Shown here one piece after another: positions 1 to 8,833 of a stretch of 41,712 bases of DNA. The notes beneath the pieces were generated by a model. It was not told where the DNA came from. It searched no databases and saw only the letters and a program-made list of their open reading frames with translations. Both the position numbers and the translations under genes were made by a program. Position 1 is the stretch's first letter; every line of letters begins with the position of its first letter. The stretch covers positions 1-41,712 of the forward strand of contig JAKOVQ010000024.1 of assembly GCA_029781975.1 (NCBI GenBank), given 5' to 3'. Source of the DNA: Acidobacteriota bacterium. GTDB lineage: Bacteria; Acidobacteriota; Thermoanaerobaculia; UBA5066.

Positions 1-294
1 ACAACCTCATACGCATCGCGCGTCTGGAACCCGCCGCCACCTGAGGGACCACGCTCCCGAAGCGCCTCCCGAACGGATCGGGAGGCCAGAGGGGAACTCC
101 CGAGCCTCGAATCGAGGCCACTTTCAGACCTCACGCTGTCCCCGGCACGACCTTCGCCGACGCTTCCTCCGAAAAGTGGCATCTCTTCAGCAGCCTGCTA
201 GGCGTGCTCGCTCGCCGGGCGACAGGTAGCATTCGGGCACGCGGCCCGGAGCATCCGAACCCGAAGCCGGTCGAGGCGACAGTCGGGCCAGGCT
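1..294. other. Non-coding left edge, no gene recognised
   Basis: I see no convincing gene here; the open frames lack homology-like features and run antisense to each other. There is an 8-bp stem at 64-71 / 79-86 (GCCTCCCG / CGGGAGGC, 7-base loop) and a second small dyad near 104-118. Neither is followed by a T-run on the plus strand, so I do not call them terminators. Confidence 0.4.
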
Positions 295-717
295 TCAGCC
301 TGGACGGTCCGGCTGTCCGGTTCCCCCGGACTCGCGGGCGACGAGACACGAGGCCAGCCTGCGACTGAGCGCGGAGAGGCTGCCCTTCTCGACGACGTCA
401 TCTGCGCCGAGGTGGAACGCATCCGACCGGACCTCGGCGGTGGCGCTGCCGGTCCAGACGAGGATCGCCGGGCGAGGCACGCTGCACGCAGCGGCAGCGA
501 CCACCTGGAGCCCGTCGGTAGTTCTCCTCCCCGTGAGGTCCAGGTCGGTGACGACTGCATCCCAGGGCATCGTCGGCAGGCGTTGAAGCGCGGAGGAGAG
601 ATCGAACGCCGGCACGACCTCCAGCCCCCGACGGGCGAGGAACTCGGTGGCGCAGGCCGCGAGCGAGGCGTCGTCCTCGACGAGGAGAAGGGTGCGGGAG
701 GGGAGGAGTCGTTCCAT
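295..717 (-). CDS. Stand-alone response-regulator receiver protein
   Basis: A 140-residue single CheY-like receiver domain. The acidic pair VEDD lies at about residues 13-16, the likely phospho-acceptor is D58 in VVTDLDL, and a conserved-type lysine follows in DDVVEKG near the end. No output domain follows, so it would act by protein contact or as a phosphate sink rather than by binding DNA. I chose the ATG at 717 because the domain starts a few residues later; an in-frame start at 738 adds only seven residues. It is divergent from the metal-protein gene at 874 and shares the intergenic space that holds a CTCTAA direct-repeat box. Its cognate kinase is not identifiable from this window; the orphan HAMP protein at 6.5-7.4 kb is a speculative partner. 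Confidence 0.8.
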   Translation of the reverse strand: MERLLPSRTLLLVEDDASLAACATEFLARRGLEVVPAFDLSSALQRLPTMPWDAVVTDLDLTGRRTTDGLQVVAAAACSVPRPAILVWTGSATAEVRSDAFHLGADDVVEKGSLSALSRRLASCLVARESGGTGQPDRPG

Positions 718-774
718 ACCGTAATGGTGGGGACCCAAGATTGGAATCCGATGAGAGCCGCCCGGGAAGGGAGG

Positions 775-808
775 CTCTAACGTCTCTCTAAGGTTCGGTC
801 TCTATCTT
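775..808 (+). promoter_or_regulatory. CTCTAA direct-repeat promoter box A
   Basis: CTCTAA at 775-780, five bases, CTCTAA at 786-791, eleven bases, then TATCTT at 803-808. The two hexamers are 11 bases apart, as in boxes read by OmpR/PhoB-type regulators, and they replace a normal -35. TATCTT is a plausible -10. The expected start of transcription, near 815, lies about 60 bases before the gene at 874. The same layout with the same TATCTT recurs at 8310-8277 on the minus strand. Confidence 0.65.
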
Positions 809-873
809 CCTGGTCTAGCGCCGGTGACGGCGCGAAGCGCCCGCCGCCGGAAGCGGGACCAGGAGAACGCGAC

Positions 874-1293
874 ATGCGCAGACCTCTCGCCACCCTCACG
901 GCTCTCGCCCTCTCGCTCTGGCCCATCGCGGCTCCGGCCACTCAGGGCCACGCACACGGCCACGGCGAGGACGCAGTCGTCGGTACCATCGCCAAGGTCG
1001 AGGGCGACGGCCTGGAGGTCGTTGACCCCGACGGCAAGTCCGTCTCCGTTCGCCTGACTCGCACCACCATGTACCTCAAGGGGACGGAAGAGGCCAAGAA
1101 AGCGGATCTAAAGCCCGGGCTGAACGTCGCCGTCGAGACAGCAGACGGGAAGGCCGGTCTCGAGGCGAGAGTCGTCCGAATCGGCTCCCCCGACGGAGCG
1201 GTCTGGGCCTGCCCGATGCACCCGGAAGTGACCGGTACCGGTCCCGGCAAGTGCCCGAAGTGCGGCATGTTCCTCGAGAAGAAGAAGGCCTGA
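874..1293 (+). CDS. Secreted protein with C-terminal heavy-metal-binding domain
   Basis: 139 residues: a Sec signal peptide (about 1-23), a His-rich start to the mature protein (HAHGHGED), a small beta-rich middle resembling DUF5666-type domains (GTIAKVEGDGLEVVDPDG, with a predicted OB-like fold), and a C-terminal heavy-metal-binding domain with the signature CPMHPEV, then PGKCPKCGM. The last module also occurs inside the CopA-type ATPase at 1905 and in the paralogue at 10197. A periplasmic metal-binding or metal-delivery role is likely; the ion is not set by sequence. The ATG at 874 follows an AGGAG site at about 860. It heads a plus-strand run with the genes at 1304, 1905 and 4253, and the CTCTAA box A lies upstream. 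Confidence 0.85.
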   Translation: MRRPLATLTALALSLWPIAAPATQGHAHGHGEDAVVGTIAKVEGDGLEVVDPDGKSVSVRLTRTTMYLKGTEEAKKADLKPGLNVAVETADGKAGLEARVVRIGSPDGAVWACPMHPEVTGTGPGKCPKCGMFLEKKKA

Positions 1294-1303
1294 GGAGCGC
1301 CCG

Positions 1304-1849
1304 GTGTACCGAGCAGGAGCGCTGACTCGCGTCACGGCTCAGCTCCTCTTCGGGGCCCTCCTCGAATCGGGCACGCTGGCCGGGCAGGAGCCTCCACGTC
1401 TCGATGCGCCGGTCGCTCCATCTGCTGCCGGGGAGCCGGCGAATTCGGGTGTGAGCGGGCTCGACCGCTCCAAAGAGCTTCTGGCCTCCGTCCGGACGGC
1501 CGCTGGCGAGAGAGACAGTGCCGCACTGGCCTCTGCCACAGCGGCCTACGCGTCCTACCTCGAGGTCCTCCGGGACGAGATCGGCCGCGCCCCGCGTGCT
1601 GATGGTCCGGTGTTGCCGGACAAGCTCGTGGTGGGAAGAGCCATAGCTCTTCAGGCGACGGAGCTCGACTCGCTGGCGAAGGCGGCCCCACGGCGGCTGC
1701 GAAAGGACGTGGAGCGGGCACTGGCCGCAGCAGACGGCCTCCTCGAGACTCTGGCGAAAGGCTGGTCCTCGCCGGCGGTGCGCCCGGAGCCCGAGTCGCA
1801 CGCGGGCCATGGCCGTTCGACGTCGGCCACGGGCGGTGGACATCATTGA
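1304..1849 (+). CDS. Secreted helical protein of unknown function, His-rich C-terminus
   Basis: 181 residues starting at GTG 1304, 10 bases after the previous stop, with GGAG upstream. The N-terminus has a weak signal-peptide character (hydrophobic LLFGALLESGTLAG). The body is mostly Ala/Leu/Glu-rich helix, suggesting a small helical bundle, and the tail is His/Ser/Gly-rich (SHAGHGRSTSATGGGHH). I recognise no family. Its place between a metal-binding secreted protein and a copper ATPase, and its His tail, suggest a periplasmic metal-related role; this is inference. Confidence 0.7.
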   Translation: MYRAGALTRVTAQLLFGALLESGTLAGQEPPRLDAPVAPSAAGEPANSGVSGLDRSKELLASVRTAAGERDSAALASATAAYASYLEVLRDEIGRAPRADGPVLPDKLVVGRAIALQATELDSLAKAAPRRLRKDVERALAAADGLLETLAKGWSSPAVRPEPESHAGHGRSTSATGGGHH

Positions 1850-1904
1850 GGGTTTCTGGCAGTAGGCTCGTGCCATCAACGCGTCAGTCAGGCGGGAGGA
1901 GTCG

Positions 1905-4256
1905 ATGAGTCATAACGAGCACGCGCACGCCGGGCACGATCGGCCGACCGACGATCGTGCTCGAGAGAAGGACCCCGTTTGCGGAATGTCGGTGCCTGCG
2001 GACAGCCCGAACCGCTACGAGCACGCGGGTGCCGAGTTCGTGTTCTGCAGCCCGACCTGCCGCGATCGATTCGCCAGGGACCCGGGCTCGTTCCTGAAAG
2101 TGGTCCCGGCGGCGACGGCCGCTCCTTCTCGGGTCCTTCCGGGGGGCTACACGTGCCCCATGCACCCGGAGATCGTTCGCGACGCACCGGGCTCGTGTCC
2201 GATCTGCGGCATGGCGCTGGAACTCCGGGCACCATCGGCGGACGCCGGGGAGAACGCCGAGCTCAAAGACATGAGCCGCCGTTTCTGGTTCTCGGTCGCG
2301 CTCACCGTGCCGCTCCTCGGACTTGCGATGGGCGACATGCTGCCGGGAGAACCCGTGTCTGCGCTCCTCTCGGCGCGCCTGCGCACGTTCCTGGAGCTGG
2401 CGCTGGCGACGCCCGTCTGCCTCTGGGCCGCGTGGCCCTTCTACGTCCGAGCCGTCCAGTCGGTGAAGAACCGCAGTCTCAACATGTTCACGCTCATCGG
2501 CCTCGGAGTGAGCGTCGCGTACGGCTACAGCGTCATCGCGACGCTCCTGCCGGGACTGTTCCCGGCCTCTTTCCGGAGCGCGGACGGCGAGGTCGCCGTC
2601 TACTTCGAGGCGGCGGGGGTCATCGTCACACTGATCCTGCTCGGGCAGGTCCTGGAGCTTCGAGCGCGCAGCCAGACGGGCGCGGCGATCCAGAAGCTCC
2701 TCGGGATGGCGGCGAAGTCCGCGCGGCGGATCAACGACAGCGGTTCCGAAGAGGATGTACCGCTCGAGGTCGTGCAGGTCGGCGACCGGCTGCGCGTGCG
2801 GCCCGGCGAGAAGATTCCGGTCGACGGAGTCGTGCTCGAGGGTGCGAGCTCCGTCGACGAGTCGATGGTGAGCGGCGAGCCGATACCCGTAGAAAAGGGT
2901 CCCGGCGACAAGCTCGTCGGAGCAACGGTCAACGGCACCGGAGCCCTCGTGATGCGGGCCGAGAAGGTCGGTGCCGAGACGCTTCTCTCGCGCATCGTCG
3001 CGATGGTCGCCGAGGCCCAGCGAAGCCGGGCGCCGATCCAGAAGCTCGCCGATGTCGTGGCCGGCTACTTCGTGCCGATCGTCGTCCTGATCTCGGTCCT
3101 CACGTTCGCGGTCTGGGCAATGGTCGGGCCGGCGCCCCGAATGGCGCACGCACTGATCAACGCCGTGGCGGTGCTCATCATCGCCTGCCCCTGTGCGCTG
3201 GGGCTCGCCACCCCGATGTCGATCATGGTGGCAACGGGCAAGGGCGCGACCATGGGCGTTCTCTTCAGGAACGCCGAGGCGATCGAGGTGCTCCGGAAGG
3301 TCGATACGCTCGTCATCGACAAGACGGGGACACTGACGGAAGGGAAGCCCGAGCTGGTAAGTGTCAAGGCAGCCGCCGGCTTCTCGGAATCCGACCTCCT
3401 TCATCTGGCCGCCAGCCTGGAACGAGGCAGCGAGCATCCGCTTGCGGCGGCCATCGTGAAGGGAGCCGAGAGGCGCGGCGTGGCTCTCTCGGGCACCGAC
3501 GGGTTCGAGTCCGTGACGGGGAAGGGAGTGAAGGGAACCGTGGACGGCAGGGCCGTGACGCTCGGCAATGCGTCCCTCATGGCGGACCTGGGCATCGACC
3601 TCGGAGAGCTAGGTACCGTCGCAGAGGCGCTCCGCAAGGCAGGGGAGACCGCGATGTTCGTCTCGGTGGACGGCAAGACAGCCGGCGTCGTGGGGGTGGC
3701 CGATCCGATCAAGGCCAGCACGCCCGAGGCGATTCGCGAGCTTCACGCCGAAGGTCTCCGCATCGTGATGCTCACGGGCGACAGCAGAACGACCGCCGAA
3801 GCGGTCGCGAAGAGGCTCGCGATCGACGAGATCGTGGCCGAGGTGCTGCCCGATCAGAAGACCGAGGTCGTGAAGCGGTTCCAGGCTCAGGGACGCGTCG
3901 TCGCTATGGCAGGCGACGGCATCAACGACGCCCCCGCGCTCGCACAGGCGCAGGTGGGGATCGCCATGGGAACGGGCACCGACGTCGCGATGGAGAGCGC
4001 CGGGGTCACGCTGGTGAAGGGGGACCTCAGGGGCATCGTCCGGGCGCGGCGCCTTTCCCGCAGCACGATGGCAAACATCAAGCAGAATCTCTTTTTCGCA
4101 TTCGTCTACAACGCGGCAGGGGTGCCGATCGCTGCGGGTGTGCTCTACCCCGTTTTCGGGCTCTTGCTCTCGCCCGTGATCGCGGCTGCCGCGATGAGCT
4201 TCAGCTCGGTCTCGGTCGTCGGCAACGCGCTGCGGCTCCGACGGGCGAAGCTGTGA
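1905..4256 (+). CDS. copA: Copper-type P1B ATPase with YHS and heavy-metal-binding N-terminal domains
   Basis: 783 residues. The order is a His-rich start, a YHS domain (about 22-64, DPVCGM at its start), a heavy-metal-binding domain (about 82-106, CPMHPE and CPICGM), then a full P1B ATPase core: the TM6 metal site C428-P-C430, the phosphorylation site D472 in DKTGT, and the hinge GDGIND at about 670-675. The usual HMA domain is absent; YHS plus heavy-metal-binding domains are common in SilP/CopA-like exporters. It should pump Cu(I) or Ag(I) out of the cytoplasm across the inner membrane using ATP. The ATG at 1905 has a strong GGGAGGAG site. Its stop overlaps the GTG start of the downstream kinase gene. 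Confidence 0.93.
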   Translation: MSHNEHAHAGHDRPTDDRAREKDPVCGMSVPADSPNRYEHAGAEFVFCSPTCRDRFARDPGSFLKVVPAATAAPSRVLPGGYTCPMHPEIVRDAPGSCPICGMALELRAPSADAGENAELKDMSRRFWFSVALTVPLLGLAMGDMLPGEPVSALLSARLRTFLELALATPVCLWAAWPFYVRAVQSVKNRSLNMFTLIGLGVSVAYGYSVIATLLPGLFPASFRSADGEVAVYFEAAGVIVTLILLGQVLELRARSQTGAAIQKLLGMAAKSARRINDSGSEEDVPLEVVQVGDRLRVRPGEKIPVDGVVLEGASSVDESMVSGEPIPVEKGPGDKLVGATVNGTGALVMRAEKVGAETLLSRIVAMVAEAQRSRAPIQKLADVVAGYFVPIVVLISVLTFAVWAMVGPAPRMAHALINAVAVLIIACPCALGLATPMSIMVATGKGATMGVLFRNAEAIEVLRKVDTLVIDKTGTLTEGKPELVSVKAAAGFSESDLLHLAASLERGSEHPLAAAIVKGAERRGVALSGTDGFESVTGKGVKGTVDGRAVTLGNASLMADLGIDLGELGTVAEALRKAGETAMFVSVDGKTAGVVGVADPIKASTPEAIRELHAEGLRIVMLTGDSRTTAEAVAKRLAIDEIVAEVLPDQKTEVVKRFQAQGRVVAMAGDGINDAPALAQAQVGIAMGTGTDVAMESAGVTLVKGDLRGIVRARRLSRSTMANIKQNLFFAFVYNAAGVPIAAGVLYPVFGLLLSPVIAAAAMSFSSVSVVGNALRLRRAKL

Positions 4257-5770
4257 GCCTGGACGACGAAACGATCGAGGCGGTGGCCGGCGGCGAGAGG
4301 TCGCGGCCCGGTCGCCCCGATCACGCGATCCCACGCTATAAGCTGGGCGAAACGCTCGGCAGCGGGGGGATGGCGACGGTCGTGCTCGCGAGGGATCGCC
4401 AGCTCGGGCGCGACGTTGCGATCAAGCGCATGAGGCCCGAGCTCGCCGGGGACCCCGGGGCACGGCGCCGGTTCGAGGAGGAAGCGCTGATTCTCGCGGG
4501 GCTCGAGCATCCGGGGACAGTCCCGGTGCACGACGCGGGGACCCTCGAAACGGGTGAGCCCTTCTACGCGATGAAGCGCGTCCAGGGACGGACCCTGAGA
4601 GACCTCCTGTCGGGGCGGCAGCCGGAGGACATCCGGTCGCGCCAGTCGATCACTCATCTCGTGGACGTCTTCGAGCGGGTTTGTCAGACGCTCGCCGCGG
4701 CGCACCGCCAAGGACTGGTCCATCGCGACGTGAAGCCGGCGAACATCATGGTGGACGAAATGGGCTCCGTCTACCTGGTGGACTGGGGCCTTGCCGTACG
4801 GCTCGAGGGCGATGGTCGGTCCCGCGAGCATCCGGGAGGGTCCATTGCCGGGACGCCGGCGTACATGTCCCCCGAGCAGGCGCGTGCGGCGCCGACGAAT
4901 CCGGCCTCCGACGTTTTCTCGCTGGGCACGGTCCTGTACGAGATTCTGACCGGTGCGAACCCGTTCTCGTCATCCGATGTGCTCGAGTCGATGCGCCGCG
5001 TTCGGGAGGAGACGCCAGTGCCGCCCGTCGCGAGGAATCCCGTAGCCGGGAGATCGCTCTCTGCCGTCTGCATGAAGGCCCTCGCCAGGGACCCGGCGTT
5101 GCGATACGGCTCAGCAGTCGAGCTGGCGGAGGAGATCCGCCGGTACCGGGAGTTCCGTCCGGTGGACGCTGCGCCTCCGACCCTTCTGGAGAGGGCTGTG
5201 AACTGGATGCGCCGGCACCCGGCGGTCGCCTCGGCTGCCGCGGCTGCGCTCGGCGTGGGACTCCTTGGAGGAGTCGGGGTCGCCGTCCGAATCGCTTCCC
5301 GCCACAGTCTGCACGTGATGGCTTCGGAGCGCCTGGACGCCGCGGACGCGAGCCTCGCCCGAGTCGATGCCGAGATCGCGCGCGCCACGGCGGCCCGCGA
5401 GGCCGCCCCACCGGACGGTCGAGCCCGGCTCAGCCTCGAGCTCGACGAGCTTCGAGCCCTCAGGGCAGAGGAGTACGAGACCGTTCACGGATTGGCTTAC
5501 GCCATTCTCGGGTTCGGGGCGAGCTCGCCGGACCAGGTGATCCAGGCGCGGGTCCGCCGATATCAGGTCGAGGGCGTCGAACGCTACCTCGCTGCCGGCC
5601 AGGAGCTCGCTGCAGCGGCTTCACTGCGGAGGGCGCTCAGGGCCGCGGCGACGACGAACTCTCTTGGCTTCTCGAAGGTGGAGATAGCGGCGATGGAGGC
5701 GAAGTTGATCCAGGTCGAGGCGCGGCTGACGCCCTCCCGCGGACCGGAATCAGAGCCGCCTGGACACTGA
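4253..5770 (+). CDS. Membrane-anchored Ser/Thr protein kinase (PknB-like)
   Basis: 505 residues from the GTG at 4253, which overlaps the copA stop (GTGA). The frame is open far upstream but that part is out-of-frame copA sequence, and the kinase begins at [16 protein letters not shown]. Visible motifs are the glycine loop, the lysine in [19 protein letters not shown] in place of DFG ([10 protein letters not shown]), and [12 protein letters not shown] single membrane span follows (about 315-340), then a periplasmic or C-terminal coiled-coil region rich in Ala/Glu/Arg and no recognisable sensor domain. The HRD aspartate and the Mg-binding aspartate are present, so it should be active. Coupling to a copper exporter suggests it phosphorylates or is controlled by the export machinery; no target can be named. 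Confidence 0.88.
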   Translation: MSLDDETIEAVAGGERSRPGRPDHAIPRYKLGETLGSGGMATVVLARDRQLGRDVAIKRMRPELAGDPGARRRFEEEALILAGLEHPGTVPVHDAGTLETGEPFYAMKRVQGRTLRDLLSGRQPEDIRSRQSITHLVDVFERVCQTLAAAHRQGLVHRDVKPANIMVDEMGSVYLVDWGLAVRLEGDGRSREHPGGSIAGTPAYMSPEQARAAPTNPASDVFSLGTVLYEILTGANPFSSSDVLESMRRVREETPVPPVARNPVAGRSLSAVCMKALARDPALRYGSAVELAEEIRRYREFRPVDAAPPTLLERAVNWMRRHPAVASAAAAALGVGLLGGVGVAVRIASRHSLHVMASERLDAADASLARVDAEIARATAAREAAPPDGRARLSLELDELRALRAEEYETVHGLAYAILGFGASSPDQVIQARVRRYQVEGVERYLAAGQELAAAASLRRALRAAATTNSLGFSKVEIAAMEAKLIQVEARLTPSRGPESEPPGH

Positions 5771-5842
5771 CGAACTCCCCCGGCGCGGCATACCGCCGTA
5801 GAGGAGCGACCAAAGGCCAGAGCGGACCCCGGCGTCGCGCGA

Positions 5843-6538
5843 TCACTCGCAGGGAAGGCGGCCAAGGACGAGCGCGGAGGTTCCCCGGTCGAGCCGCTCC
5901 ACGGCGACGCCGCTGAAGCCGTGCGCGACGAGGAGCATCGTGAGCTCCTCGACCCAGCTCGAGCGGCGGACGATCTCGGGCAGCTCGTCGAAGAGCCGAA
6001 TCGCCGCGGGCCACTCGCTCAGCGCGGTATGGCAGAGCCGGCGAAAGTGGCGCTCCCATGCCTTGCGGACGACGGGGTGCTCCGGGTACGTGAGGTCGTG
6101 CATGACGACGAGCCCGCCTGGATTCAGGAAAGACCTCAACCGCGAGACGAGCCGGGGGAGGTCTGCGTGCTTCGGGAGGTAGCAGCTCGTAACGGCGTCG
6201 AACCGTCCGGCGGGGACGACGCGCTCGAAGGAGCCCAGGACGAAACGGACCCGATGGTCCCGTCGGAGATGCGCCCGCTTCAGGGCGTGGTCGAGACGCG
6301 TGGCCGAGACGTCCACACCGACGACTTCCGCCTCGGGGAAGCGATCGCGAATCATGAACGTGAGGGTCCCGGTGCCGCTGGCGAGGTCGAGGACCCGCGC
6401 CGGGGCGTCGAGGTGCGCGAGGAGCGCCTCCTTCCAGCGGCGGTCTGCGCCACGTGTCGCTGCGAGGAGAATCTCGTCAAACGCCTCCGCGGTGCCGTCG
6501 AGGAAGTCCGCTGCGCGTCTCTGGTGAGGGAGCGTCAT
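5843..6538 (-). CDS. Class I SAM-dependent methyltransferase
   Basis: 231 residues, Rossmann-fold methyltransferase of the UbiE/COQ5-like group. Motif I is VLDLASGTGTL (about 50-60), the acidic ribose-binding residue sits in VVGVDVS, and motif III-like FLNPGGLVVMHDLTYP lies near 140. The substrate is unknown. The ATG at 6538 overlaps the stop of the HAMP gene (ATGA), so it is the third gene of a minus-strand operon with the genes at 7425 and 8171. It is convergent with the kinase gene across a 72-base gap with no clear terminator. Confidence 0.85.
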   Translation of the reverse strand: MTLPHQRRAADFLDGTAEAFDEILLAATRGADRRWKEALLAHLDAPARVLDLASGTGTLTFMIRDRFPEAEVVGVDVSATRLDHALKRAHLRRDHRVRFVLGSFERVVPAGRFDAVTSCYLPKHADLPRLVSRLRSFLNPGGLVVMHDLTYPEHPVVRKAWERHFRRLCHTALSEWPAAIRLFDELPEIVRRSSWVEELTMLLVAHGFSGVAVERLDRGTSALVLGRLPCE

Positions 6539-7425
6539 GCGCTTCTCCTCGCTGCGCGCGTGGAGGCCTGGCCCTCGCCGGCACTCGGCGGGAACCAGTG
6601 CGCGTCAGATTCCGCGAGCGCCGCCGACAGCTCCTCGATGGAGCGGGCGGCGCGCCGAAGTCGTCGTTTCGTGTCGGCGTCGCGTACGGCGCCCGCTTCC
6701 AGCTGGCTCAGCTCCAGATGAGCGCTCCTCAGAGGTCCGAGCGTTCTCTCGCGGATGCCGGAGAGCGACGCGGCGACGGCGCAGCGGCGCTCGGTGGCGA
6801 TCCATTGGCGGGTCTGCTCTTCGAGTCCCGGCCCCAGTGCTCGCAGGGCCGTGGTGAGCCGGTCGAGCTCGAGGTCCGTCGCAGGGACGCTCGCGAGCCA
6901 GCCCCCGCCCTCCGTGATCCGCTCGATCTGTCGGGAGATCGTGCCGAGCGGTCCGAGGAGGCTTCGCCGGAGGATCCACTCGATGCCGGCGACGAGGCCA
7001 GCGATCGTCAGCGCTGCCTGGAGAAGCTGGATCGCGAGTGCGCTCCGGAACCGGTCGCGTACGAACCGGCCGTCGCTCCAGTAATGAAGCGTCCACCGGC
7101 CGTCGGAAAGGTCCAGCGCCTGGCAGGCCACGATCCCTGAGCCTAAGGGCGCTTGCGACGCCGAAGAGAGCGGGACGAGGTCGAGCCGGCCCCCCGCTCG
7201 CTCGAAAGAAGGAGCAAGCATCCGGAGGTGCGACCGGACGGTGCCGGAGTCGCCTTGAAACTCGGGCATTGCGGAGAGGTGCTGGAGGAATCCTGTGAGA
7301 TATGCGGCCTCAGCGCGTTCGATCTGCCTGCGATCCTCGATGACTCCAATCGTCGTGATGACCCCGACCGTAATGGTCGTCGACGCGACGACCCACCATC
7401 GGATTCGGGTCCGAAGGCTCTTCAC
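6535..7425 (-). CDS. HAMP-domain membrane sensor lacking a kinase core
   Basis: 296 residues from GTG 7425, which overlaps the upstream methyltransferase stop (GTGA). An N-terminal membrane span (about 8-28) is followed by a periplasmic segment of about 120 residues, a second span (about 148-170), and a HAMP-like linker (about 170-220). A helical, Arg/Glu-rich coiled region resembling a dimerisation domain ends the protein, but there is no His-containing H-box and no HATPase domain. It looks like a histidine kinase that stops before its catalytic part, or a signalling adaptor. The stop overlaps the next gene start, so the length seems genuine rather than a sequencing truncation. A receiver-only protein lies at 295-717. 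Confidence 0.7.
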   Translation of the reverse strand: MKSLRTRIRWWVVASTTITVGVITTIGVIEDRRQIERAEAAYLTGFLQHLSAMPEFQGDSGTVRSHLRMLAPSFERAGGRLDLVPLSSASQAPLGSGIVACQALDLSDGRWTLHYWSDGRFVRDRFRSALAIQLLQAALTIAGLVAGIEWILRRSLLGPLGTISRQIERITEGGGWLASVPATDLELDRLTTALRALGPGLEEQTRQWIATERRCAVAASLSGIRERTLGPLRSAHLELSQLEAGAVRDADTKRRLRRAARSIEELSAALAESDAHWFPPSAGEGQASTRAARRSA

Positions 7426-8171
7426 GGAGCCCACCCGGATCGCGGCTTGTACGCAGTGAGGAATCCGATGGTCCCGACTGCCGTGTTCAGACGCAGACGC
7501 TCGGCAACGTTCGCGAAGCCCGCTTCCTCGACAAAGGCCGGGAGGCGGCCTCTGGCGTGGTCCTCGGTCTCCCGACGGCCGTCGAGTGCGCGGACGAATG
7601 CGAAGGCGAGCGCACGGAGGCGCCCTTCCGGACGAATGAAGTCGACGAGGACGAGGCGCCCTCCCGGCTTGAGGAGCCGCAACGCCGCCGCGAGGGCGGC
7701 TCGCTTTCCGGCGGGGAGAAGGTGGTGGAGAAGAAGTGAGGAGGTCACGAGGTCGAACGATTGATCGGGAAAGGCCGGATCGTCGGCAGGGCCACGGCGC
7801 CACGTCACGGAGACCTGCGCCGCCAGGGATTTCTTCTCTGCGATCGCGAGAGCCACCGGGTCGATGTCGTAGCCGACGACGGTCGCGCGGGGATGCTCCT
7901 GTTTCAGTCGGACCGCCAGGGAGCCGGTTCCGCATCCGACGTCGAGCACGCGCTCTGCCGGCTCAGGGCGAAGGAGGGTCAGAGTCAGTTTCCTCAGCTG
8001 GTCGTCCCTCATGACGAACCGCATGAAAGGGTCAAAGAGCCCTGTCAGAGCATGAAAACGTAGCGCGGGGACGTACGCGGTCTGGCCCAGCGAATCGGCC
8101 TGCGAAGCGCGCACCGCGGGGGTGGCGCCGACCGTCCCGCGACTCGTGAGACCCTCTGCGTTCTCTGGCAT
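7422..8171 (-). CDS. Class I SAM-dependent methyltransferase
   Basis: 249 residues from ATG 8171; an open frame extends upstream to 8474 but that part reads through the promoter and a degenerate copy of the gene. Motif I is VLDVGCGTGSL (about 64-74), the acidic residue is in VVGYDID, and LKPGGRLVLVDF is present. It is of the UbiE/COQ5-like type with unknown substrate. An AGGCAGG-like site precedes the ATG. Downstream genes overlap (HAMP protein, second methyltransferase). A CTCTAA-type box with TATCTT lies about 105-140 bases upstream, and a decayed partial duplicate of this gene lies immediately beyond it. Confidence 0.87.
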   Translation of the reverse strand: MPENAEGLTSRGTVGATPAVRASQADSLGQTAYVPALRFHALTGLFDPFMRFVMRDDQLRKLTLTLLRPEPAERVLDVGCGTGSLAVRLKQEHPRATVVGYDIDPVALAIAEKKSLAAQVSVTWRRGPADDPAFPDQSFDLVTSSLLLHHLLPAGKRAALAAALRLLKPGGRLVLVDFIRPEGRLRALAFAFVRALDGRRETEDHARGRLPAFVEEAGFANVAERLRLNTAVGTIGFLTAYKPRSGWAP

Positions 8172-8276
8172 ACCTGCCTCTCGAACTCCTCCGCCGACGC
8201 GATGGCGGCGAGGTGGAGGAGCGGTGGACTCGAGTTCGGTGAGACCCTTCTCCGCCTTCGCCGTCCTCTGGTCGAG

Positions 8277-8310
8277 AAGATAGCCCCGGCAGATTAGAGG
8301 CGCCTTAGAC
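8277..8310 (-). promoter_or_regulatory. CTCTAA-type direct-repeat promoter box G
   Basis: On the minus strand: GTCTAA (8310-8305), five bases, CTCTAA (8299-8294), eleven bases, TATCTT (8282-8277). The spacing and the -10 hexamer equal those of box A. Transcription would start near 8270 and leave a leader of about 100 bases before the methyltransferase ATG at 8171. Confidence 0.62.
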
Positions 8311-8584
8311 AGAGAGACGCCGACGCTCGGGAACTCCGCTTCAGCCGTAAGGCGAGCGAGCCCGTCCCGCACACGAGGCCGAGGACCCTCTCTCCGAGTT
8401 TCGACCGGAGGCGGCTCAAGGTGCGGCGGCGGAGCGTCACCTCGTCGACGAGGAAGGACAGGAGCGGGTCGCACAGACCGGTGAGGGCGTCGAACCTCAG
8501 CGCCAGAACGAGCGGCGCGGCTGCGCTCACAGCGTGCCTACTGGCGTCAGCGCGGCTTCTGGCGGCCGCCCAGGGCTCGCGCAT
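8294..8584 (-). pseudogene. Degenerate N-terminal duplicate of the methyltransferase gene at 7422-8171
   Basis: The translation contains ALRFDALTGLCDPLLSF, then ERVLGLVCGTGSLALRLK, which aligns without gaps to ALRFHALTGLFDPFMRF and ERVLDVGCGTGSLAVRLK of the intact neighbour. Motif I is damaged (VLDVGCG to VLGLVCG), and homology in this frame stops near 8340. A sister frame then reads AEFPSVGVSLSK, hinting at a frameshift. No C-terminal two-thirds remains. It is a tandem duplication remnant sitting directly upstream of the functional gene; the plausible original start is ATG 8584. Confidence 0.7.
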
Positions 8585-8681
8585 TCGGCGCCGTCTTCCG
8601 CATCGAGAGGCGCCGGTTTTCGTTCCTGCTCGCGGTCGGGCGGTTCGGGTGCCGGGAAATGAAGGCGGGCGCATCACGCCG

Positions 8682-8715
8682 CTCTAATGTCCCTCTAAGA
8701 GTCGAGGGCCAGATT
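8682..8715 (+). promoter_or_regulatory. CTCTAA direct-repeat promoter box B
   Basis: CTCTAA at 8682-8687, five bases, CTCTAA at 8693-8698, eleven bases, then CAGATT at 8710-8715 as a weaker -10. It points toward the secreted-protein gene at 8834, leaving a leader of about 110 bases. Confidence 0.58.
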
Positions 8716-8833
8716 CGAGGATGCGGGGGACGTGGCACTCGGCCCGGCTCCAGCGGCAAATCGCTCCCTTTCGGGGAGAGGAACCCGACCCGTCCGTGCG
8801 GGATCCGTGTGGCGGGTCGCTCGAGGAGAAAGC

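Noticed and set aside
1884-3437. 517-residue minus-strand open frame opposite copA
   Set aside because: Asp/Arg/Glu/His-rich low-complexity shadow of the P1B ATPase gene in high-GC DNA.
1979-4252. Long plus-strand open frame upstream of the kinase
   Set aside because: It is out-of-frame reading of copA with Arg/Gly-rich composition typical of a shadow; the kinase domain starts only after 4253.
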